Below, in pieces: positions 1 to 8,615 of a stretch of DNA of 40,576 nucleotides. The translations under genes and the position numbers were made by a program. Source of the DNA: Scytalidium lignicola (lineage: Eukaryota; Ascomycota; Leotiomycetes); NCBI GenBank assembly GCA_002812745.2, contig NCSJ02000364.1:1-40576 (forward strand), read 5' to 3'. Within the stretch, counting starts at the first letter, position 1, and each line of letters opens with the position of its first letter. Below the pieces are notes generated by a model, which was not told the DNA's origin, searched no databases, and worked only from the letters and a program-made list of their open reading frames with translations.

Positions 1-50
1 CCTGAAAGGATAGCAAAGGTCAGGATGCGAAAGGGAGGCCCTTCAGGGTG

Positions 51-56
51 GTAGTN

Positions 57-104
<48 letters not shown>
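51..104. repeat. (GTA)n microsatellite
   Basis: About 18 uninterrupted copies of GTA/TAG run here, apart from one N at 56. It is a simple trinucleotide repeat. No convincing reading frame crosses it, so it is probably intergenic and length-polymorphic. Confidence 0.95.
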
Positions 105-1085
105 CTCTTGCACAGTAGTAATAAAATAGCAATGTGAAAATGCCTTTTTTGGGTGGCAGAATTCGCTCGCTTGCATGGGTGCGCGGTTCATTTTGTTCAC
201 CCCCTTACGTACAGTAAAACATTTGTCACGGGCTAGGAGGTGTCATCGGAGCCATCGGAGTGAATTCTCTTGGCTCAATCGGCTTCAGGTCTCTGTGTGT
301 GATGCTTTCTACTGTGCAGTCGCGAATTTAACTCATTTTTGCCGGTGTTTTCCGTGTTGCCCCGAGGATTAGATGTTAGAGCTTGTGTGAACAATTTTCC
401 TCTTCGGCAGGTAACTCGAGACAGTTTGAGCGTGCGTCCGTCCTTGTGACCAGTACCTGTAACCGGACTCTTTACAAGGCATGTCTCCTGAATTTCATTC
501 GGGTTTGGGACCAGTAACAAAACTTCCTAGAATTGCGACTAAACACACAACNAAAAAAAAACACCTCAACCCTAATTAGTCTAAAGATTAATTATTCATG
601 CATAAGAGATGAAAACGGTTGCCCTATCCAAGCCACATAATTTCCACATTGAGATCAGATCTCAGCTTGACACGTGGCAAGTTAGGGGCAACCTGGTGTG
701 CTGCAGTATGCAGGGGCCTTTTAGTCATGCTTCAACATTCCACAAATCAATGGCTTAATAAATATTTTCTTATTTTGAGTTTACGCAGGCACGCACAGCG
801 CGGCAGAGAATCGATTAAGGAGAGTTCGGTTAAATTGAATTACTACCAAAGTCAAAAAGGCCACAAAAGAATTTTCAATCAAAGTTTGGTTGCCACGTGA
901 AAAGCATTGATTTGGTAGGAACCTCAAGAGTTTGAGTCGAAAGGCGTTCTGAACCCTTGTGCATTCATGACACCTTGATAACCTTCTTTCGTCTAAGTTG
1001 ATCTGCAAGTACAGTATAGCAAGTCTATCAAGGTACCACTTCTGTAACACTGCGGAATTTCTGTGGCTTTTGATGAGAACACTGT
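105..1085. other. Stretch without a recognisable gene
   Basis: Only short overlapping open frames on both strands are present, without family motifs or plausible splice-linked exons. An N at 552 precedes a run of nine A. I see nothing here that I can support as a gene. Confidence 0.6.
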
Positions 1086-1628
1086 ATGAAGAACGTCCAT
1101 GATTGCCGGTCCATCTATCATCGGTTGAGACACTTGGCGAAGCAACTGAGAAGTAGGATTAACCAGACCCATTTCTTGATGGATCCTGCGGGGTCAAAGC
1201 CTGCGTGGGAATTGTCTGGTTCTTCTAATGAACGTGATTCCTCTGCATCTGATTCTTCTGGTGCTTCAGATTCATCCGAGCAATATGAGTCGTCTGAGGA
1301 GTACCACTCTTCGGAGTGTGCTTCCTCCGATGTGTTTAATTCGTCTGATGAATTCGATGGAGTCAGCTTGTTCGATAACCTTTTGACATTTTCCCTATTC
1401 TTAGTCGAGACTATCGAACATGTACACTTCCTCTTAAGTGAAAAAGTCATCCTGATTCTCGATGGTCCTAGAATAGAGTTAGAGGTGAGATCTATTTATA
1501 ATGTACATGATGCTCAGATCTCACCTTTTCTAAGCAATTGTTGCGACGGACTGCAGTGTTACAAGTTGGAACTATGCAAATATACACAGGAGAAACCACC
1601 AGTAGTAGAAAGACTATTATTGCTTTGA
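1086..1628 (+). CDS. Doubtful Ser/Asp/Glu-rich ORF (180 aa)
   Basis: I do not recognise this protein. Its one striking part lies near residues 40-92, where a loose five- to six-residue unit of two serines plus an acidic residue recurs about eight times (SSGASD, SSEQYE, SSEEYH, SSDVFN, SSDEFD). Such serines with acidic residues downstream would suit casein kinase 2. The rest is not compositionally unusual. The opposite strand is also open across the repeat (1118-1450), so coding is not proven; the cleaner period on the plus strand favours this strand. The ORF may be part of a spliced gene: a GTGAGA donor-like site lies at 1486, inside an inverted repeat. It may equally be chance. Confidence 0.25.
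   Translation: MKNVHDCRSIYHRLRHLAKQLRSRINQTHFLMDPAGSKPAWELSGSSNERDSSASDSSGASDSSEQYESSEEYHSSECASSDVFNSSDEFDGVSLFDNLLTFSLFLVETIEHVHFLLSEKVILILDGPRIELEVRSIYNVHDAQISPFLSNCCDGLQCYKLELCKYTQEKPPVVERLLLL
1483..1526. repeat. Inverted repeat, 11-bp arms
   Basis: AGGTGAGATCT at 1483-1493 is the exact reverse complement of AGATCTCACCT at 1516-1526, with a 22-nt spacer. It overlaps the 3' part of the doubtful ORF and could fold as a hairpin in RNA. Confidence 0.7.
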
Positions 1629-2043
1629 TCTCCGTTTGAGTCTGAATTGTAGACTGAAGATTTTAGGCATGATGTAGTAGATAATTAACGAATGCGACTG
1701 ATGTGTTTACATCAGGGATACGTAACTTTTGCAAATCCAAGGCTCTATGCAACATCCTGAAATACCGCTATACAAGAGGGTTGCACGACCTCTCACCCTC
1801 ATCTTCTAACTTGCTCTGCTGTTTGCGCAACATACTGCCTACGAATCTAACTGCAATGACCCAACATTCAAGCTTCCCACTGCCTTTCAAGTGATAAGAC
1901 TAGAGCTGATATGGACGTTATGTAATTCAGTCTGTCAAAATGGAACTACTGAAATATTAGTAGTAGATCCGTCCTAAGGGCGTAAAGATAGGTCCAGAGA
2001 ATCGTTCGGGCTGATCTCAAGCAAACTATGCTCCGGTTCGGTT
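1629..2043. other. Intergenic stretch
   Basis: No supported gene. It lies between the doubtful Ser-rich ORF and the 3' end of the minus-strand gene whose stop is at 2044, so it probably holds that gene's 3' UTR and polyadenylation signals. AT-rich, with several TAGTAG motifs. Confidence 0.5.
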
Positions 2044-2901
2044 TCAATTACCGTCTAGCATGGGCATTTGAGTCGCAGCGATCCAATCTTCCATTCTTGC
2101 TTGACTTCTGGTAGATACCGACCCTCTTCCTTTGTCCAGATTATCCTTCTTTTTGACAACTAGACATAAAACACGGCCATATATTGCGAAGCCATCATAA
2201 GTAGTTTCCATAGCCATCTTCTTTTTATCTTCATCTTCTGGTTCTTCGACCAAGGTAGTATCACTATCCTTCCTACGCTTGGGATCAGGTTCAACTTCCG
2301 GAGAAGAATCAAAGGTCTGTTCATTATTGTTCAATGTCCTCCTTGGCCTTTTCGACCGGCGTGGTTCATCCTCCTGAATAAAAAGGGAATCTGCAGCAGG
2401 GATATCGTTCAAGTCTATGTGTTTGTCGCCCTCCTCCGTGACAATGACAGGACCATCTTCAACCTCAATTGGTGTTCCATTTGTATTGCCAGTGAGCTTG
2501 TTCGAGTTCGACTGGAGGATATTTTTATCTCTAAGATGAAAATGCTTTTGTTTAGTAAGAACAGAATGTCTAGTAGTGGTCTCGGTTAAGAATATGGAGA
2601 CCTCGAAGTCATCTACGGATATATAGTGAGCGTCTAAATCTCTTAAAAATATGAGAATATCTCTACCTTCAACTACGACATCTTTCACTGCCTTCTTCTT
2701 TCCTCCTTTACCCTTACTTCGTTCAATTTCTTCGTATAGTTTGGGAAGCACAAGTGGTCGTACACTTTCAATAACACGAGGCAAAACAGGATTCCTCGAA
2801 TTCAGCAACCAGCTTTCTGCAAGTGCAGGATTATCAACAAAGATGCGGCATTCCAAAACAGAGTACTTTGAAATGCGCAAGTATCTGCGTATGGGTGCCA
2901 T
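2044..2901 (-). CDS. Conserved-type hypothetical nuclear protein, probably one intron
   Basis: I do not know a function. The N-terminal half (start MAPIRRYLRISKYSVLEC) is hydrophobic and structured, reading like a conserved ascomycete domain of unknown function. The C-terminal half is charged and disordered, with basic clusters (RRSKRPRR, DPKRRK) that look like nuclear localisation signals, and ends in a short conserved-looking tail (GFAIYGRVLCLVVKKKD, then MEDWIAATQ). I chose the Met at 2901 rather than the in-frame Met at 2919 because the domain begins there. The frame is open throughout (285 aa), but a GTAGAG...CGTAG segment at 2613-2666 is 54 nt, stop-free and frame-preserving. Removing it joins VVVE directly to DDFEV and gives 267 aa, which I think is the main product. 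It is divergent from the NADH dehydrogenase gene at 3379. Confidence 0.75.
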   Translation of the reverse strand: MAPIRRYLRISKYSVLECRIFVDNPALAESWLLNSRNPVLPRVIESVRPLVLPKLYEEIERSKGKGGKKKAVKDVVVEGRDILIFLRDLDAHYISVDDFEVSIFLTETTTRHSVLTKQKHFHLRDKNILQSNSNKLTGNTNGTPIEVEDGPVIVTEEGDKHIDLNDIPAADSLFIQEDEPRRSKRPRRTLNNNEQTFDSSPEVEPDPKRRKDSDTTLVEEPEDEDKKKMAMETTYDGFAIYGRVLCLVVKKKDNLDKGRGSVSTRSQARMEDWIAATQMPMLDGN

Positions 2902-3378
2902 CGACTTGATACAGTTCAAGACTGGTGTCGGAATTACAGGGCTCGGGACAAGTCGTGACGAGTTAATCTCTCAGCCTTTCATGTTTGCAGTGTTTGCTTC
3001 TTTTCACCGAAGCCTTATGCATCGAGTTGTGCCACAGCTGTTGACATCACCGAGGCAGATCTTGGTATGATGCAACACGATGCAACACGTGCATCATTTC
3101 TCACATTCAGTATATTACCCAATCTCATATCAATTAAAATGGAAGGTAAAGTTCCATGTGAAATTTATCAACTGTTGAGGCGAAACACCTCGCACGGCCA
3201 CAAGAGGAGCTCTCTGCCTTCTCATATGCTACCGGGACAAACCGGACATTGTTGCTCCAAAGGGATGAGCCAAGTTCTGCCTTGTGATTGCCGTATTTGT
3301 AAAGTGACTCAATTAGTCAAGGTATAAAGGGGGTATTATAGAAAGGCTCTGTCTCTAGAGCTCAGTCTTTAGGAAAAG
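2902..3378. promoter_or_regulatory. Divergent intergenic region with tandem 10-mer and E-box
   Basis: This 477-bp stretch separates the divergently transcribed hypothetical gene (-) and NDH-2 gene (+) and must hold both promoters. At 3069-3088 the 10-mer GATGCAACAC is repeated in tandem. A CACGTG E-box (3086-3091) follows directly, and GATGCA (3079-3084) pairs with TGCATC (3090-3095) around it. E-boxes are sites for bHLH factors such as Cbf1 or SREBP types. Which gene it serves is unknown. Confidence 0.4.
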
Positions 3379-5458
3379 ATGAACTCGGCCTGGATTACTG
3401 CTAGAAAACGTGCTAGTGGCACTTTTCAAACCCCTCGGAGCCTTGTAAAGATCACTCGTAGATGTATTTCAACAAGAGAACTGGATGAGAATAAAGGAGG
3501 TTTGTTTTCTCCTCCCTATTTAAATAGATTGCGGGTCTGATATGTTTAGATCGTGAACGAGTAGTAATATTAGGTTCTGGGTAAGTGTTTTTATATATCT
3601 ACCCACCAAATTTTGGAGAATTATTTCTGACAATATCAAAAGCTGGGCCGGCTTTGGTCTTGCCACACAGCTGGATAAGAGAAAGTTCCAGACTGTAATA
3701 GTCTCTCCGAGATCTTATTTTGTCTTCACTCCACTGTTGGCATCAACAGCAGTTGGCACTCTAGAATTTCGGACGACTCTTGAACCTGTTAGATCTCGTC
3801 GTTCCGAAATAGAGTACTATCAAGGATGGGCAGATGGTATCGAATTTACCAAGAAGATTGTGAAAGTAGAAGAAGCATCAATACACCAACCAACCGGAAG
3901 TACGTCGGGTACTAGTGGTGAAGCTAGAGGTAGCATATCTCCCTCTGTTAGTAGTCCTGATACCCTAAAAGTTCAACGAGGTGAGATATTCGATTTAAAA
4001 TATGACAAACTTGTCATCGCCGTTGGATGTTACAGTCAAACATTTGGAACCAAGGGCGTTAAGGAGAATGCCTATTTCCTAAAGGACGTCGGGGATGCCC
4101 GGAAAATAAGAAAGCGGATATTGGAGTGTAAGCTACCTTCAATACTATATTAAAACATAGCTGACTATGTAGGCTTCGAAACTGCTGCTTTACCGACGAC
4201 ACCTTTAGAGTTACAGAAGAAGCTTTTAAACTTCGCTATTATTGGAGGCGGCCGTAAGAAACTATATTCCCCTAGTATACGCCTCTAGACTAACGTGAAC
4301 AGCAACCGGTGTTGAGTTTTCAGCGGAATTATTTGACCTCTGCCATGAAGATCTCAAGAGACTATACCCAGATCTCATTGAACATGTCAAGATAACTATA
4401 TACGATGTAGCTCCCAAAATTCTTCCAATGTTTGATGCCAATCTCGCAGATTATGCTATGAAATTATTTGCACGTGATGGGATTAGCATCAAAACAGAGC
4501 ATCACATTCAAGAATTACGCCCTGGCCTTCCAGAACAGAAACCGGGAGAAAAAGATGGTGGATGCTTTACCTTGAGGACAAAAGAGGATGGGGATATTGG
4601 AGTAGGGATGTGTGTTTGGTCTACTGGTAAGCAACACTGCCTGCTAAGGAATTCAGCACTAAAATATGATCTACAATAGGCCTAATGATGAACCCCTTCA
4701 TTGCCAATGGTTTAAATGTTCCACACAAGTATCCTAGTAATTCAGCTTTTATTAATTCATCATCTAACTCACCTATATCTCCATCAATCCAAGAATGGTC
4801 TCTCAAGCGCCACCCCAAGACTGGTGGTTTGATGGTTGACGATCATTTCCGAATAAAACTGACCTCATCACCTGATTCTTCATCCACAGGCTCAAACAAA
4901 TCCTCATCTGGGCAGGTGGAAGCAACAATGAAGGATGTGTTCGCCCTTGGAGATGTGGCCGTGATGGAGAAGAGTCAGCTACCAGCCACAGCACAGGTGG
5001 CAAATCAGGAAGCAAAGTGGATCGGGAAGAGACTCAATGCGGGAGATGTCGACAAGGAATCTTTCACATACAAGAATCTGGGTGTAATGACTTATCTGGG
5101 GAATATGAAGGCTATCATGCAAACAGAAGGAAATACTGAGATAAAGGGGTACGTCTTCCTATTTTAATCTTTTATTATATTTACTGCGATACTACCTTGG
5201 GCTATTCCAAAGGAAAGAGGAGGTGGATGGATGAATGAACATATTGTTGATGCTAACTATTTGCTCTTTGTTTGAATATAGGAGAACTGCATGGTTGATT
5301 TGGAGAGGTGCATATCTTACTAAGACAATCAGTTGGCGGAATAAGCTTCTTATTCCCATGTACTGGTGAGTTCCCCTATTCCTTGTCTGACAGGAATTGG
5401 CTTCTAATGTGGTAGGGCTATCAACTGGATTTTCGGAAGAGACATATCTAGGTTCTAA
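3379..5458 (+). CDS. Type II (alternative) NADH:ubiquinone oxidoreductase, mitochondrial
   Basis: This is the single-subunit, rotenone-insensitive flavoenzyme that passes electrons from NADH to ubiquinone without pumping protons. Eight exons join in frame: 3379-3499, 3550-3580, 3643-4127, 4173-4253, 4303-4626, 4680-5148, 5282-5365 and 5416-5458, giving 545 aa. Residues 1-33 are rich in Arg, Ser and Thr without acidic residues until near the end, as in a mitochondrial presequence. The FAD-binding Rossmann motif GSGWAGFG starts near residue 49, and the NADH-binding motif IIGGGPTGVEFSAEL is formed across the 4254-4302 intron. The family C-terminus (WAINWIFGRDISRF) is complete. Two Ser/Gly-rich insertions (about 3891-3950 and 4860-4920) interrupt the fold. 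I see no EF-hand, unlike the Ca-binding external NDE1 type. Whether it faces matrix or intermembrane space cannot be told. Confidence 0.95.
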
Positions 5459-6549
5459 AAGTTTAAGGTCGAAATTGGTATTCAGCATCCTCAAAAGCGA
5501 GCATCTTGTTAGTTATTATTTTGCCACAAGGCTAGGTCAGCGACATTCCGGGGGTCATTCTCTCCTCTATCAATGCCTTTCTTCTCTCCTTTATTTTCAG
5601 TTAAAAAGGGCATTCGTGAACATATAAATAATAATAGAAGGGGAACACTTTACATCCTTAAATCTTATGATGCAAACCTACTTATATATCGTCTCCGATT
5701 AAATTGTAGCTGTTAGACATAGAGGATATTTAGAGAGAAAATTGGTGTCTTTCTCAATTATATATTGTAGAGATCTTCACTCTTCGGATACAAGTGCATT
5801 GCTATAACCATATAACAATACTGGGTTATTCTCGTTACACTCATCAATTGTTACAATACGTTATTCCGAGTAAATCCTATTTAAAAATTAACAGACATTG
5901 CCCTGTAGAAGTATTATAGCCACATAGTAGTATTATAGTCTCTACCCGAGGTCTTCTATGTATAAAGGAGAAATAGCAGGTTGTTATACTAAGCCAAAAT
6001 TTTGAGACGAGGTCGCTATTTGATACGTCTGAAAGTGAAATTCTTGACGCGTCCCTAAAAGTGTAAAAATTCCACGTTCACTTCCTTCTCACAAGACTGA
6101 CAGCACTGAAGGTTATATTCACAACTATAACAACCTATTTCCCAAAGTTTATAATTGCTTGTTACTCTCAGAGCCGGATTTATAGCTAGAACGCACAATT
6201 CAAAAATACCGCTCTCGAAGAGATAATTACTATTGCCACGCCCACAATATCAGTTTCGAAGAGCCAACAACAGGAACAATACCAACAACTCCATGGATAG
6301 AGCACAATAAACACAACCCCAATGGATTGCAAACTAGAGAGAGCTTACTATTGTCAACCTGTCTATAAATATTTAGCTGAACGCTCAACACTCGACCTTC
6401 TCCCTTCACCATTCTTCAACTTTTCGAATCTCACCACTCGAAACAACCATCACATCAATTCTTCCAGATATCAAACAAACATCTCAGAGCTACCTCACAC
6501 TATCAAACCATATACTACCAACCACAATCTCCAATCGCCAATCATAGCC
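5459..6549. other. AT-rich intergenic region
   Basis: This holds the 3' UTR of the NDH-2 gene, AT-rich sequence with several AATAAT-type elements, and from about 6360 the promoter and pyrimidine/CA-rich leader of the next gene. The decamer AGTATTATAG occurs twice near 5908-5940. No gene is supported; the open frame that reaches upstream of 6550 is a 5' extension without family support. Confidence 0.55.
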
Positions 6550-8615
6550 ATGGCTCGCACAAGATCAGTCTTTGCTAAGGAACGCGAGGAGATTAAGGAG
6601 AGGCGAGAACTATTCAAGAAGAAGTGTAGACTGCTGATGGAAAACCCGCATCTTACTGAAGATGACATCGCCGACCAGCTTCTGACTTCAGCTCAGCTCA
6701 AAGAGCTGGCTGACAAGGCTGCAGAAGCCGAGGCGGAAGCCGAGGCGGAAGCCGCCAGGAAGGCCGAGGAGGAAGCGAGAAAAGTAAGTGATCTAAGCCC
6801 ATTATAACAACATTCTTCAAGCAGTTTTCTTGGAATTCTGCCATTGAACGTGACTAACGATAGATAGTTCGATATCGAAGAGGATGAGAGCAAGTGGCAT
6901 CCAAACCTCCCGGAGTGGCAGAGAGAAGCCTGCAGGGAAGCAGTACGATTGCAACGACTTCGACGTGGAGAGAAGGTGGTGGAGAAGAAAGAAACGAAGA
7001 AGAAACAGAAGGAAAAGAATGAGGAAGAAAAGGATAATGAAGAGACAAAGGAAATCAGAAAAGAGAAGAAGGGAATGCAGAAAAGGGTAAAATGGGTAGA
7101 AGGTATAGAGGATGGCAAGGAGAAGGACAAGAAGAAAGAGCAGAATGGAACAGAAAGAGAGGCAGAGAAGAAGATTGGCAAGATAGTTGAGAAGGAAAAG
7201 GAGAAGCAGGAGAAGGAAACGATGATAGCAGGAGCGAAGAAAGATAATCAGAAGGAGCAAGAGAAGAAGTTAAATGGTAAGAAAGCGAAGAATGAAGGGG
7301 GAAATGAGGAGAATAAGAGAGGCAAGGCAAAAGATAAGGAGAAAGCAAACGAGTCAGGAAAGGACAACGAAACACCGAAAGTGACGAAGGCACCAAAGAA
7401 GGTGCTCAAGAAAGAAGGTAAGTACTTCAAACACATTCTTATTTATAAGACCTCTCTCCCCCGCTTTCTACTTTATTTTCATTTATCTCGAAAGTCTTAC
7501 TATCTACTCTGCCTATTCCTCATGAACTTGGAATTTATGCTGACACCAGCTCAGAAAAGATCGAAAGGGAGGAGACTGAGAAACCAGGAGTTACATGTCG
7601 TGTAGCGGATAAAAGAAAGAAAGGACCTAAAGAAGACGAAGAAGTAATTGCCATCAACAAGATTAAATCAACTACTACTGCTACACCTGGAAACTCCAAA
7701 AAGCGAAAGAGAGGTGCAAAGGAAGAAGAAGAATCGGCCGCTGGGGTTACGAAGACTACGCCCACCGCAGTTGGTACCTCTAATCCACCGAAGAGAAGAA
7801 AGAGAGTTACAAAAGAAGAAGCTCTACCTCCGGTAGTCAAGGCTCAAGCACCTATTCCCACTGCAGCTGCAGCATCTGATAATTCAAAGAAGAGAAAGCG
7901 AGATACGAAGGAGGTAGAAGAAGGTCATCAGGTAACCAAGACTACGACCACTACCGATGCTACACCTGGCCCTTCGAAGAAGAGAAAGATACAGACTAAA
8001 GAAGCAGCTACGGTGCTGGTCACAAAAACTGCATCTAAAACCACTGAGGCATCGAAAAATCCAAAGAAGGGAAAGGCAACGGCAAAGATCACGAAAGAAA
8101 AGACTGAGCCTCTGGACATCAAGGTCCCATCTACGAACACTATCGCATCGGGAAATTCGAAGAAGAGAAAGCGTGAGGTAAAGGAAGAAGAAGCGATCAT
8201 AGTCATTAATGCGACAAGCACTACTACTGCTACATCGGGCAGCAATTCGAAGAGAAGAAAGACACATGCCAAAGCAGAAGAACAGACTACATCTTCGGTC
8301 AACAAGGAGAAAGTTACAACTCTTAGTGCACAAAATAATTTGAAGAAGAGAAAGAGAAAGGCTGACGAAGAAGAACACGCTACGCCTGCAGCCACCAAGA
8401 ATATGCCCATTATTGCAACTGCTACAGCAGCAGGAAATGGCAATGTCAACAATCCCAAATGTCCGCCATGCAGGCGCCGCAAGCGCGGATCTTGCACAGG
8501 TCTCAACACCCATTGCAATGAGTGCGTAACGCGCGGATACACGGCCGAAGTGTGCCAGTCCGAAGCATACATTGAGCGACGCGGCCGGAAACGTATCAAG
8601 GGGGAAGAGAATTGA
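6550..8615 (+). CDS. Lys-rich nuclear protein with KKRKR repeats and C-terminal Cys6 cluster
   Basis: I do not recognise this gene. Three exons (6550-6783, 6868-7417, 7555-8615) join in frame to 614 aa. Residues 1-78 form a charged helix with an Ala/Glu repeat. Residues 79-261 are extremely Lys/Glu-rich and probably coiled coil or disordered. From about residue 310 to 530 a degenerate unit of roughly 30 aa recurs about eight times, each with a core such as NSKKRKR or PPKRRKR, an acidic stretch and a Thr/Ala/Pro linker. Every core resembles a monopartite nuclear localisation signal. At the end lie C564, C567, C575, C582, C585 and C595 with RRRKRGS between the second and third. This is close to a Zn2Cys6 cluster but with seven rather than six residues in loop one and nine in the last spacer, and it sits at the C-terminus. 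Nuclear, DNA- or RNA-binding function is my inference. The start fits a Kozak-like context (GCCATGG). Confidence 0.85.
7692..8361 (+). repeat. Degenerate ~90-nt coding repeats encoding KKRKR units
   Basis: About eight imperfect copies, each centred on TCGAAGAAGAGAAAG-like sequence, lie in exon 3 of the Lys-rich gene. Copies differ enough in DNA to be old, while the basic core is kept in most. One unit (NPKKGKATAK) has lost the core. Confidence 0.75.
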
